Assembly: GCF_029227915.1 (NCBI RefSeq)
Contig: NC_079880.1
Location: 17,256,001-17,320,000 of the forward strand
DNA from: Hydractinia symbiolongicarpus
Taxonomy: Eukaryota; Cnidaria; Hydrozoa; Anthoathecata; Hydractiniidae
Direction: 5' to 3'
Length of the DNA stretch: 64,000 nt
Made by a program: the position numbers and the translations under genes. The number at the start of each line of letters is the position of its first letter. Position 1 is the first letter of the stretch. Of this stretch, positions 38,604-51,909 are shown piece after piece. The notes beneath the pieces are model-generated. The model did no database searches. It saw only the letters and a program-made list of their open reading frames with translations, and was not told where the DNA came from.

Positions 38604-40176
38604 GTTGACGGCGTTCTAAAGCCATGGTGCCAAGGAAAGCGACTTAGGACAGCAGTAGTCCATTGAGACTTGACGGAGTAGACCAATGGTAACCTGCACA
38701 GACACGTAGAACCACATGATTTACATGCTAAGCCTTTATTAGGCAACAAAAGGCCATATTACGGTCTCTAGATTCATGTGCATGTAGTTTACGGCGTTCT
38801 AAACCCATGGCTCTGGCGCAAACGACTTAAGACGTCGTAGTCATTGGAGAGTGGAAGGACTACACCAATGGTAACTTGCACAAGCACGTGGAACCGGGTG
38901 ATTTACGTGTAAGGTATTTATTAGGCGGCAAAAGCCACATTACGGCCTTTAGAGGCCTGTGCATGTATTTGACGGCGTTCTAAAGCCATGGCGCCGGCGA
39001 AAACAACTAAGGACGTCGCAGTCCATGGAGAGTGGAAGGACTAGACCAATGATAACCTGTGCAAGAGCGTGGAAACACGTGATTTACACGCAAGGCCTTT
39101 ATTAGGCAGCAAAACGCCATATTATGGCTTTTAGAGGCCTGTGCATGTAGTTGACAGAGTTCTAAAGCCATGGCGCTGGGAAAAACGACTTAGAACGTCG
39201 CAGTCTATGCAGAGTGGAAGGAGTTGACCAATGGTAACCAGCACACACACGTGGAACCACGTGATTTTCGTGTATCGCCCTTATTAGGGGGCAAAAGGCC
39301 ATATTACGGTCTCTAGATTCATGTGCATGTAGTTGACGGCGTTTTAAACCCTTGGCTCTGGGGAAAAAGACTTAAGACGTCGTAGTTCATTGAGAGTAGA
39401 AGGACTAGACCAATGGTAACCTGTTCAAGAGCGTGGAATCACGTGATTTACACGTAACGCTTTTATTAGGCATGTAAGAAGCATATTGTAACCTTTAGAG
39501 GCCTGTGCATGCAGTTGACGGCATTCTAAAGCCATGGTGCCAAAGAAAACGACTTAAGACGTCGTAGTCCATGTAGGATGGATGGACTAGAAAAATGGTA
39601 ACCTGCGCAAGAACGTGGGAGCACGTAATTTACGCGTAAGGCCTTTAGTGGCCAGCAAAAGTTCATATTACGGCCTTTAGAGGCTTGTGCATGTAGTTGA
39701 CGATGTTCTAAAGCCATGGCACTTGCGAAAACAACTTAGCACGTCGCAGTCCGTGGAGAGTGGAAGGACTAGACCAATGATAACCTGCGCAAGAACGTGG
39801 GAGCACGTTATTTACGTGTAAGGCCTTTAATAGGCGGCGAAAGGCCATATTACGGTCCTTAGAGGTCTGTGCATGTAGTTGACGGAGTTCTAAAGCCAAG
39901 GTGCTAGGGAAAACGACTTATGACCTTGTAGTCCATTGAGAGTGGAAGGACTAGTCCAATGGTAACTTGCACAAGCACGCGGAACCGAGGGATTTACGTG
40001 TAAGGCCTTTAATAGGCAGCAAAACCCACATTACGGCCTTTAGAGGCATGTGCATGTAGTTGACGGCGTTCTAAACCCATGGTGCCAAGGAAAACGACTT
40101 AAGACGTCGTAGTCCATTGAGAGTGGAAGGACTAGACCAATACTAACCTGTGCAAGAGCGTGGAAACACGTGATTT

Positions 40177-40234
40177 ACTCTTAATGGACTACAAGGTCGT
40201 ACGTCGCTTTCCCTGGCACCATGGGTTTAGAACG
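40177..40234 (-). repeat. 58-bp inverted satellite fragment, second copy
   Basis: Identical arrangement to 29626-29683 at the offset of the large duplication (10551 bp), with the same junctions. It therefore arose once, before the 10.55-kb duplication, and was carried along. Confidence 0.93.
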
Positions 40235-41004
40235 GCATATTGTAACCTTTAGAGGCCTGTGCATGTAGTTGACAGCGTTCTAAAGCCATGGTGCCAAGGA
40301 AAACGACTTAAGACGTCGTAGTCCATGTAGGATGGATGGACTAGAAAAATGGTAACCGGCGCAAGAACGTGGGAGCACGTGATTTACACGTAAGGCTTTT
40401 ATTAGGCATGTAAGAAGCATATTGTAACCTTTAGAGGCCTGTGCATGTAGTTGACGGCGTTCTAAAGCCATGGTGCCAAGGAAAACGACTTAAGACGTCG
40501 TAGTCCATGTAGGATGGATGGACTAGAAAAATGGTAACCTGCGCAAGAACGTGGGAGCACGTAATATACGCGTAAGGCCTTTAGTGGCCGGCAAAAGTCC
40601 ATATTACGGCCTTTAGAGGCCTGTGCATGTAGTTGACGGAGTTCTAAAGCCATGATGCCAGGGAAGGCGACGTACGACCCCGTAGTCCATTGAGAGTGAA
40701 GGGGATAGACCAATGGTAACCTGCACAAGCACGTGGAACCGGGGGATTTACGTGTAAGGCCTTTATTAGGCGGCAAAAGCCACATTACGGCCTTTAGAGG
40801 CCTGTGCATGTAGTTTACGGCGTTCTAAACCCATGGCTCTGGGAAAAATGACTTAAGACGTCGTAGTCCATTGAGAGTTGAAGGACTAGACCAATACTAA
40901 CCTGTGCAAGAGCGTGGAAACACGTGATTTACACCTAAGGCCTTTATTAGGCAACAAAACGCCATACTACGGCTTTTAGAGGCCTGTGCATGTAGTTGAC
41001 GATG

Positions 41005-41186
41005 TTCTAAAGCCATGGCGCTTGCGAAAACAACTTAGGACGTCGCAGTCCGTGGAGAGTGAAAGGACTAGTACCATGGTAACTTGCACAAGCACGTGGA
41101 ACCGGGGGATTTACGTGTAAGGTTTTTATTAGGCGGCAAGAGGCCATATTACGGCCTTTAGAGGCCTGAGCATGTAGTTTACGGCG
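41005..41186 (+). repeat. Chimeric monomer at an exchange junction
   Basis: The left part, through AGAGTGAAAGGACTAG (to about 41071), matches the monomer at 30454 of macro-copy 1. The right part, from GTACCATGGTAACTTGC, matches the following monomer of copy 1 (from about 30702). Exactly one monomer (182 bp) has been lost, and the join lies in AAGGACTAG, which both parents share. This is a directly readable in-register recombination junction. Confidence 0.85.
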
Positions 41187-44100
41187 TTCTAAAGCCATGG
41201 TGCCAAAGAAAACGACTTATGACCTTGTAGTACATTGAGAATGGATGGACTACACCAATGGTAACTTGCACAAGCACGCGGAACCGGGGGATTTACGTGC
41301 TAAGCCTTTATTAGGAACAAAAGGCCATATCACAACCTTTAGAGGCCTGTGCATGTAGTTGACGGCGTTCTAAAGCCATGGCGCTGGCAAAAACAACTTA
41401 GGACATCGCAGTCCATGGAGAGTGGAAGGACTAGACCAATGATAACCTGTGCAAGAGCGTGGAAACACGTGATTTACACGCAAGGCCTTTATTAGGCGGC
41501 AAAACGCCATATTATGGCTTTTAGAGGCCTGTGCATGTAGTTGACGGCGTTCTAAACCCATGACTATGGAGAAAAGGACGTAAGACGTCGTAGTCCATTA
41601 AGAGTAGAAGGACTAGACCAATGGTAACCTGTGCAAGAGCGTGGAAACACGTGATTTTCACGTAAGACCTTTATTAGGCGGCAAAATGCTATATTATGGC
41701 TTTTAGAGGCCTGTGCATGTAGTTGACAGAGTTCTAAAGCCATGGCGCTGGGGAAAACGACTTAGAACGTCGCAGTCTATGGAGAGTGGAAGGAGTTGAC
41801 CAATGGTAACCAGCACACACACGTGGAACCACGTGATTTTCGTGTATCGCCCTTATTAGGGGGCAAAAGGCCATATTATGGCCTTTAGAGGCCTGTGCAT
41901 GTAGTTTACGGCGTTCTAAACACATGGCTCTGGGAAAAAAGACTTAAGACGTCGTAGTCCATTGAGAGTAGAAGGACTAGACCAATGGTAACCTGTGCAA
42001 GAGAGTGGAAACACGTGATTTTCACGTAAGACCTTTATTAGGCGGCAAAATGCTATATTATGGCTTTTAGAGGCCTGTGCATGTAGTTGACAGAGTTCTA
42101 AAGCCATGGCACTGGGGAAAACGACTTAGAACGTCACAGTCTATGGAGAGTGGAAGGAGTTGACCAATGGTAACCTGCACATGCACGTAGAACCGGGGGA
42201 TTTACGTGTAAGGCCTTTATTAGGCGGCAAAAGCTACATTACGGCCTTTAGAGGCCCGTGCATGTAGTTGACGGCGTTCTAAACCCATGGCTCTGGGGAA
42301 AATGACTTAAGACGTCGTAGTCCATTGAGAGTGGAAGGACTAGACCAATACTAACCTGTGCAAGAGCGTGGAAGCACGTGATTTACACGTAAGGCCTTTA
42401 TTAGCCGGCAAAAGTCCATATTACGGCCTTTAGAGGCCTGTGCATATAGTTAACGGCGTTCTAAAGCCATGGTGCCAAAGAGAATGACTTAAAACGTCGT
42501 AATCCATGTAGGATGGATAGACTAGAAAAATGGTAACATGTGCAAGCGCGTGGAAACACGTGACTTACGTGTAATGCCTTTACTAGACGGCAAAAGGCCA
42601 TATTACGGCATTTAGAGTCCTGTGCATCTAGTTGACGGCGTTTTAAAGCCATGGTGCCAAGGAAAGCGACTTAGGACAGCAGTAGTCCATTGAGACTTGA
42701 CGAAGTAGACCAATGGTAACCTGCACAGACACGTAGAACCACGTGATTTACATGTTAAGCCTTTATTAGGCAACAAAAGGCCATATTACGGTCTCTAGAT
42801 TCATGTGCATGTAGTTGACGGCGTTCTAAACCCATGGCTCTGGCGAAAACGACTTAAGACGTCGTAGTCCATGTATGGTAACCTTTACAAGCGCGTGGAA
42901 ACACGTGATTTACGTGTAAGGCCTTTAATAGGCGGCAAAAGGCCATATTACGGCCTTTAGAGGCCTGTGCATGTAGTTGACGGCGTTCTAAACCCATGGC
43001 TCTGGGGAAAAAGACTTAAGACGTCGTAGTCCATTGAGAGTAGAAAAACTAGACCAATGGTAACCTGTGCAAGAGCGTGGAAACACGTGATTTACACGTA
43101 AGGCCTTCATTAGGCATGTAAGAAGCATATTGTAACCTTTAGAGGCCTGTGCATGTAGTTGACGGCGTTGTGAAGCCATAGTGCCAAAGAAAACGACTTA
43201 AGACGCAGTAGTCCATTGAGAGTTGAAGGAGTAGACCAATGGTAACCTGCACAGCCACGTAGAACCACGTGACTTACTTTTCAAGCCTTTATTAGGCATA
43301 TAAAAAGCATAATGCAACCTTTAGAGGCCTGGGCATAAAGTTGATGATGTTCTAAAGCCATGGCGCTGGGAAAACGACTTAGGACGTCGCACTCCATGGA
43401 GAGGGGAAGGACTAGACCAATGGTAACCTGCGCAAGAACCTGGGAGCACCTAATTTACGCGTAAGGCCTTTTTTAGCTAGCAAAAAGCCATATTACAGCC
43501 TTTAGAGGTGTGTGCATGTAGTTGACGGCGTTGTAAAGCCATGGTGCCAAGGAAAATGACTTAGGAGGTAGTAGTCCATTGAGAGTTGAAGGAGTAGACC
43601 AATGGTAACCTGCACATGCACGTAGAACCGGGGAATTTACGTGTAAGGCCTTTATTAGGCGGCAAAAGCTACATTACGGCCTTTAGAGGCCTGTTCATGT
43701 AGTTTACGGCGTTCTAAAGCCATGGTGCCAGGGAAAACGACTTATGACCTTGTAGTACATTGAGAATGGAAGGACTACACCAATGGTAACTTGCACAAGC
43801 ACGTGGAACCGGGGGAATTACGTGCTAAGCCTTTATTGGGAACAAAAGGCCATATCACAACCTTTAGAGTCCTGTGCATGTAGTTGACGGCGTTCTAAAG
43901 CCATGGCGCTGGCGAAAACAACTTAGGACGTCGCAGTCCATGGAGAGTGGAAGGACTAGACCATTGATAACCTGTGCAAGAGCGTGGAAACACGTGATTT
44001 ACACGCAAGGCCTTTATTAGGCGGCAAAACGCCATATTATGGCTTTTAGAGGCCTGTGCATGTAGTTGACAGAGTTCTAAAGCCATGGTGCCAAGGAAAA

Positions 44101-47100
44101 CGACTTAAGACGTCGTAGTCCATGTAGGATGGATGGACTAGAAAAATGGTAACCTGCGCAAGAACGTGGGAGTACGTAATATGCGCGTAAGGCCTTTAGT
44201 GGCCGGCAAAAGTCCATATTACGGTCTTTAGAGGCCTGTGCATGTAGTTGACGGAGATCTAAAGCCATGATGCTACGGAAGGCGACGTACGACCTTGTAG
44301 TTCATTGAGAGTGAAGGGGATAGACCAATGGTAACCTGCACAAGCACGTGGAACCGGGGGATTTACGTGTAAGGCCTTTATTAGGAGGCAAAAGCCACAT
44401 TACGGCCTTTAGAGGCCTGTGCATGTAGTTGACGGCGTTCTAAACCCATGGCTCTGGGGAAAATGACTTAAGACGTCGTAGTCCATTAAGAGTGGAAGGA
44501 CTAGACCAATACTAACCTGTGCAAGAGCGTGGAAACACGTGATTTGCACGTAAGGCCTTTATTAGACAACAAAACGCCATACTACGGCTTTTAGAGGCCC
44601 GTGCATGTAGTTGACGATGTTCTAAAGCCATGGCGCTTGCGAAAACAACTTAGGACGTCGCAGTCCGTGGAGAGTGGAAGGACTAGACCAATGATAACCT
44701 GCGCAAGAACGTGGGAGCACGTTATTTACGTGTAAGGCCTTTAATAGGCGGCGAAAGGCCATATTACGGCCTTTAGAGGTCTGTGCATGTAGTTGACGGA
44801 GTTCTAAAGCCAAGGTGCTAGGGAAAAAGACTTAAGACGTCGTAGTCCAGTGAGAGTAGAGGGACTAGGCCAATGGTAACCTGTTCAAGAGCGTGGAAAC
44901 ACGTGATTTACACGTAAGGCTTTTCTTAGGCATGTAAGAAGCATATTGAAACCTTTAGAGGCCTGTGCATGTAGTTGACGGCGTTTTAAAGCCATGGTGA
45001 CAAAGAGAACGACTTAAGACGTCGTAGTCCATGTAGGATGGATGGGCTAGAAAAATGATAACCTGTGTAAGCGCGTGGAAACACGTGATTTACACGTAAG
45101 GCCTTTATTAGCCGGCAAAAGTCTATATTACGGCCTTTAGAGGCCTGTGCATATAGTTAACGGCGTTCTAAAGCCATGGTGCCAAAGAAAATGACTTAAG
45201 ACGTCGTAGTCCATGTAGGATGGATGGACTAGAAAAATGGCAACCTGCGCAAGAACGTGGGAGCACGTGATTTACACGCAAGGCCTTTATTAGGCGGCAA
45301 AACGCCATATTATGGCTTTTAGAGGCCTGTGCATGTAGTTGACAGAGTTTTAAAGCCATGGTGCCAAGGAAAACGACTTAAGACGTCGTAGTCCATGTAG
45401 GATGGAAGGACTAAACCAATGGTAACCTGCACAAGCACTTGGAACCAGGGGATTTACGTGTAAGGCCTTTAGTGGCCGGCAAAAGTCCATATTACGGCCT
45501 TTAGAGGCCTGTGCATGTAGTTGACGGGGTTCTAAAGCCATGATGCTAGGGAAGGCGACGTACAACCTTGTAGTCCATTGAGAGTGAAGGGGATAAACCA
45601 ATGGTAACCTGCACAAGCACGTGGAACCGGGGGATTTACGTGTAAGGCTTTTATTAGGCGGCAAAAACCACATTACGGCCTTTAGAGGCCTGTGCATGTA
45701 GTTGACGGCGTTCTAAACCCATGGCTCTGGGGAAAAAGACTTAAGACGTCGTAGTGCATTGAGAGTAGAAGGACTAGACCAATGGTAACCTGTGCAAGAG
45801 CGTGGAAACACGTGATTTTCACGTAAGGCCTTTATTAGGCGGCAAAATGCTATACTATGGCTTTTAGAGGCCTGTGCATGTAGTTGACGGAGTTCTAAGG
45901 CCATGGTGCGAGGAAAATCGTCCTAGAACGTAGTAGTCCATTAAGAGTAGAAGGAGTTGACAAATGGTAACCTGCACACACATGTGGAACCACGTGATTT
46001 TCGTGTATCACATTTATTAGGCCACAAAAGGCCATATCACAGACTTTCGACGCCTGTGCATGTAGTTGACGGCGTTCTAAAGCCATGGTGCGAGGGAAAT
46101 CGACCTAGAACGTTGTAGTCTATTCAGAGTGGAAGGAGTAGACCAATGGTAATCTGCACAAGCACGTTGAACCGGGGGATTTACATGTAATGCCTTTATT
46201 ACGCGGCAAAAGTCCATTTTATGTCCTTTAGAGGCCTGTGCATGTAGTTGACGGCGTTTTAAAGCCATGGTGACAAAGAGAACGACTTAAGACGTCGTAG
46301 TCCATGAAGGATGGATGGGCTAGAAAAATGATAACCTGTGTAAGCGCGTGGAAACACGTGATTTACACGTAAGGCCTTTATTAGCCGGCAAAAGTCCATA
46401 TTACGGCCTTTAGAGGCCTGTGCATGTTGTTGACGGCGTTCTAAAGCCATGGTGCCAAGGAAAGCGACTTAGGACAGCAGTAGTCCATTGAGACTTGACG
46501 GAGTAGACCAATGGTAACCTGCACAGACACGTAGAACCACATGATTTACATGCTAAGCCTTTATTAGGCAACAAAAGGCCATATTACGGTCTCTAGATTC
46601 ATGTGCATGTAGTTTACGGCGTTCTAAACCCATGGCTCTGGCGCAAACGACTTAAGACGTCGTAGTCCATGGAGAGTGGAAGGACTACACCAATGGTAAC
46701 TTGCACAAGCACGTGGAACCGGGGGATTTACGTGTAAGGTATTTATTAGGCGGCAAAAGCCACATTACGGCCTTTAGAGGCCTGTGCATGTATTTGACGG
46801 CGTTCTAAAGCCATGGCGCCGGCGAAAACAACTAAGGACGTCGCAGTCCATGGAGAGTGGAAGGACTAGACCAATGATAACCTGTGCAAGAGCGTGGAAA
46901 CACGTGATTTACACGCAAGGCCTTTATTAGGCAGCAAAACGCCATATTATGGCTTTTAGAGGCCTGTGCATGTAGTTGACAGAGTTCTAAAGCCATGGCG
47001 CTGGGGAAAACGACTTAGAACGTCGCAGTCTATGCAGAGTGGAAGGAGTTGACCAATGGTAACCAGCACACACACGTGGAACCACGTGATTTTCGTGTAT

Positions 47101-47248
47101 CGCCCTTATTAGGGGGCAAAAGGCCATATTACGGTCTCTAGATTCATGTGCATGTAGTTGACGGCGTTTTAAACCCTTGGCTCTGGGGAAAAAGACTTAA
47201 GACGTCGTAGTTCATTGAGAGTAGAAGGACTAGACCAATGGTAACCTG

Positions 47249-49495
47249 TGCAAGAGTGTGGAAACACGTGATTTACACGTAAGGCCTTCATTAGGCATGT
47301 AAGAAGCATATTGTAACCTTTAGAGGCCTATGCATGTAGTTGACGGCGTTGTAAAGCCATAGTGCTAAAGAAAACGACTTAGGACGCAGTAGTCCATTGA
47401 GAGTTGAAGGAGTAGACCAATGGTAACCTGCACAGCCACGTAGAACCACGTGACTTACGTTTCAAGCCTTTATTAGGCATATAAAAAGCATAATGCAACC
47501 TTTAGAGGCCTGGGCATGAAGTTGACGATGTTCTAAAGCCATGGCGCTGCGGAAAACGACTTAGGACGTCGCACTCCATGGAGAGTGGAAGGACTAGACC
47601 AATGGTAACCTGCGCAAGACCCTGGGCGCACCTAATTTACGCGTAAGGCCTTTATTAGCTGGCAAAAAGCCATATTACAGCCTTTAGAGGTGTGTGCATG
47701 TAGTTGACGGCGTTGTAAAGCCAAGGTGCTAGGGAAAACAACTTAGTACGTCGCAGTCCATGGAGAGTTGAAGGACTAGACCAATGATAACCTGTGCAAG
47801 AGCGTGGAAACACGTGATTTACACGCAAGGCCTTTATTAGGCGGCAAAACGCCATATTATGGCTTTTAGAGGCCTGTGCATGTAGTTGACAGAGTTCTAA
47901 AGCCATGGTGCCAAGGAAAACGACTTATTACCTTGTAGTCCATTGAGAGTGGAAGGACTACACCAATGGTAACTTGTAAAAGCACACGGAACCGGGGGAT
48001 TTACGTGTAAGGTTTTTATTTGGCAGCAAGAGGCCATATTACGGCCTTTAGAGGCCTGTGCATGTAGTTTACGGCGTTCTAAAGCCATGGTGCAAGGGAA
48101 AACGACTTATGACTTTGTAGTACATTGAGAATGGAAGGACTACACCAATGGTAACTTGCACAAGCACGCGGAACCGGGGGATTTACGTGCTAAGCCTTTA
48201 TTGGGAACAAAAGGCCATATCACAACCTTTAAAGGCCTGTGCATGTAGTTGACGGCGTTCTAAAGCCATGGCGCTGGCGAAAACAACTTAGGACGTCGCA
48301 GTCCATGGAGAGTGGAAGGACTAGACCAATGATAACCTGTGCAAGAGCGTGGAAACACGTGATTTACACGCAAGGCCTTTAATAGGCGGCGAAAGGCAAT
48401 ATTACGGCCTTTAGAGGCCTGTGCATGTAGTTGACGGCGTCGTAAAGCCAAGGTGCCAAGGAAAATGACTTAGGAGGCAGTAGTCCATTGAGAGTTGAAG
48501 GAGTAGACCAATGGCAACCTGAAAATGCACGTAGAACCAGGGGATTTACGTGTAAGGCCTTTATTAGGCGGCAAAAGCCACATTACGGCCTTTAGAGGCC
48601 TGCACTTGTAGTTGACGGCGTTCCAAATCCATGGTTCTGGGGAAAAAGACTTAAGACGTCGTAGTCCAGTGAGAGTAGAAGGACTACACCAATGGTACCC
48701 TGTTCAAGAGCGTGGAAACACGTGATTTACACGTAAGGCTTTTATTAGGCATGTAAGAAGCATATTGTAACCTTTAGAGGTCTGTGCATGTAGTTGACGG
48801 CGTTCTAAAGCCATGGTGCCAAGGAAAACGACTTAAGACGTCGTAGTCCATGTAGGATGGATGGACTAGAAAAATGGTAACCTGCGCAAGAACGTGGGAG
48901 CACGTAATATACGCGTAAGGCCTTTAGTGGCCGGCAAAAGTCCATATTACGGCCTTTAGAGGCCTGTGCATGTAGTTTACGGCGTTCTAAAGTCATGGTG
49001 CCAGGAAAAACGACTTATGACCTTGTAGTACATTGAGAATGGAAGGACTACACCAATGGTAACTTGCACAAGCACGTGGAACCGGGGGATTTACGTGTAA
49101 GGTATTTATTAGGCGGCAAAAGCCACATTACGGCCTTTAGAGGCCTGTGCATGTATTTGACGGCGTTCTAAAGCCATGGCGCCGGCGAAAACAACTTAGG
49201 ACGTCGCAGTCCATGGAGAGTGGAAGGACTAGACCAATGATAACCTGTGCAAGAGCGTGGAAACACGTGATTTACACGCAAAGCCTTTATTAGGCAGCAA
49301 AACGCCATATTATGGCTTTTAGAGGGCAGTGCATGTAGTTGACAGAGTTCTACTGCCATGGTGCCAAGGAAAACGACTTAAGACGTCGTAGTCCATGTAG
49401 GATGATAGGACTAGACCAATGGTAACCTGCACAAGCACGTGGAACCAGGGGATTTACGTGTAAGGCCTTTAGTGGCCGGCAAAAGTCCATATTAC
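47249..49495. repeat. Duplication J, copy 1
   Basis: Matches 53794-55858, with an offset of 6545 up to about 49114 and 6363 after it. Shared features are CTATGCATG/GTGTGTGC units, GTGCTAGGGAAAACAACTTAGTACG, and the GGTATTTATTAGG unit. The offset step equals one monomer: this copy has GGTATTTATTAGGCGGCAAAAGCC plus a further unit, the other goes straight to GGCAGCAAAACGCC. The next stretch (49498 to about 50190) matches 56226-56920 at an offset of 6728. Confidence 0.8.
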
Positions 49496-51909
49496 GGTCT
49501 CTAGATTCATGTGCATGTAGTTGACGGCGTTCTAAACCCTTGGCTCTGGGGAAAAAGACTTAAGACGTCGTAGTTCATTGAGAGTAGAAGGACTAGACCA
49601 ATGGTAACCTGTGCAAGAGTGTGGAAACACGTGATTTACACGTAAGGCCTTCATTAGGCATGTAAGAAGCATATTGTAACCTTTAGAGGCCTATGCATGT
49701 AGTTGACGGCGTTGTAAAGCCATAGTGCCAAATAAAACGACTTAGGACGCAGTAGTCCATTGAGAGTTGAAGGAGTAGACCAATGGTAACCTGCACAGCC
49801 ACGTAGAACCACGTGACTTACGTTTCAAGCCTTTATTAGGCATATAAAAAGCATAATGCAACCTTTAGAGGCCTGGGCATAAAGTTGACGATGTTCTAAA
49901 GCCATGGCGCTGCGGAAAACGACTTATGACGTCGCACTCCATGGAGAGTGGAAGGACTAGACCAATGGTAACCTGCGCAAGACCCTGGGAGCACCTAATT
50001 TACGCGTAAGGCCTTTATTAGCTGGCAAAAAGCCATATTACAGCCTTTAGAGGTGTGTGCATGTAGTTGACGGCGTTGTAAAGCCAAGGTGCCAAGGAAA
50101 ATGACTTAGGAGACAGTAGTCCATTGAGAGTTGAAGGAGTAGACCAATGGTAACCTGAAAATGCACGTAGAACCAGGGGATTTACGTGTAAGGCCTTTAA
50201 TAGGCGGCAAAAGGCCATATTACGGCTTTTAGAGGCCTGTGCATGTAGTTGATGGCGTTCTAAAGCCATGGTGCCAGGGAAAGCGACGTACGACCTTGTA
50301 GTCCATTAAGAGTAGAAGGACTAGACCAATAGTAACCTGCACAAACCCGTGGAACCGGGAGATTTACGTGTAAGGCATTTATTAGGCAGCAAAAGCCATA
50401 TTACGGCCTTTAGAGGCCTGTACATGTAGTTGACGGCGTTGTAAAGCCACGGTGCCAAGGAAAATGACTTAGGAGGCAGTAGTCCATTGAGAGTTGAAGG
50501 AGTAGACCAATGGTAACCTGCACATGCACGCGGAACCGGGGGATTTACGTGTAAGGCCTTTATTAGGCGGCAAAAGCCACATTACGGCCTTTAGAGGCCT
50601 GTGCATGTAGTTGACGGCGTTCTAAACCCATGGCTCTGGGGAAAATGACTTAAGACGTCGTAGTCCATTGAGAGTGGAAGGACTAGACCAATACTAACCT
50701 GTGCAAGAGCGTGGAAACACGTGATTTACACGTAAGTCCTTTATTAGGCAACAAAACGCCATACTACGGCTTTTAGAGGCCTGTGCATGTAGTTGACGAT
50801 GTTCTAAAGCCATGGCGCTTGCGAAAACAACTTAGGACGTCGCAGTCCGTGGAGAGTGGAAGGACTAGACCAATGATAACCTGCGCAAGAACGTGGGAGC
50901 ACGTTATTTACGTGTAAGGCCTTTAATAGGCGGCGAAGGCCATATTACGGCCTTTAGAGGTCTGTGCATGTAGTTGACGGAGTTCTAAAGCCAAGGTGCT
51001 AGGGAAAACGACTTATGACCTTGTAGTCCATTGAGAGTGGAAGGACTAGTCCAATGGTAACTTGCACAAGCACGCGGAACCAGGTGATTTACGTGTAAGG
51101 TTTTTATTAGGCGGCAAGAGGCCATATTACGGCCTTTAGAGGCCTGTGCATGTAGTTTATGGCGTTCTAAAGCCATGGTGCCAGGGAAAACGACTTATGA
51201 CCTTGTAGTACATTGAGAATGGAAGGACTACACCAATGGTAACCTGCACAAGCACGCGGAACCGGGGGATTTACGTGCTAAGCCTTTATTGGGAACAAAA
51301 GGCCATATCACAACCTTTAGAGGCCTGTGCATGTAGTTGACGGCGTTCTAAAGCCATGGTGCCAAGGAAAATGAATTAAGACGTCGTAGTCCATGTAGGA
51401 TGGAAGGACTAGACCAATGGTAACCTGCACATGCACGTAGAACCGGGGGATTTACACGTAAGGCCTTTATTAGGCAACAAAACGCCATACTACGGCTTTT
51501 AGAGGCCTGTGCATGTAGTTGACGATGTTCTAAAGCCATGGCGCTTGCGAAAACAACTTAGGACGTCGCAGTCCATTGAGAGTGGAAGGACTAGACCAAT
51601 GATAATCAGCGCAAGAACGTGGGAGCACGTTATTTACGTGTAAGGCCTTTAATAGGCGGCGAAAGGCCATATTACGGCCTTTAGAGGTCTGTGCATGTAG
51701 TTGACGGAGTTCTAAAGCCAAGGTGCTAGGGAAAACGACTTATGACCTTGTAGTCCATTGAGAGTGGAAGGACTAGTCCAATGGTAACTTGCACAAGCAC
51801 GCAGAACCGGGGGATTTACGTGTAAGGTTTTTATTAGGCGGCAAGAGGCCATATTACGGCCTTTAGAGGCCTGTGCATGTAGTTTACGGCGTTCTAAAGC
51901 CATGGTGCC

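Larger units (their letters stand above)
28838..39388. repeat. Macro-duplication E, copy 1 (10.55 kb)
   Basis: About 58 monomers followed directly by a second copy at 39389-47248. The offsets between copies change in steps: 10551 (to about 30.4 kb), 10369, 8733 (33.6-36.2 kb) and 7825 (37.2-39.4 kb). The steps of 182, 1636 and 908 bp are 1, 9 and 5 monomers, so all indels between copies are in register. The segment contains the inverted insert at 29626-29683, the nested nonamer duplication and the 36.2-38.6 kb duplication. Confidence 0.9.
39389..47248. repeat. Macro-duplication E, copy 2 (7.86 kb)
   Basis: Shorter tandem copy of 28838-39388. It has the inverted insert at the expected place (40177-40234), lacks one monomer near 41.07 kb, has a single copy of the 1636-bp nonamer and lacks five monomers (about 36253-37160 of copy 1). 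The match to copy 1 fades at about 47248, where this copy reads CTGTGCAAGAGTGTGG and copy 1 reads CTGTTCAAGAGCGTGG. Confidence 0.9.
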
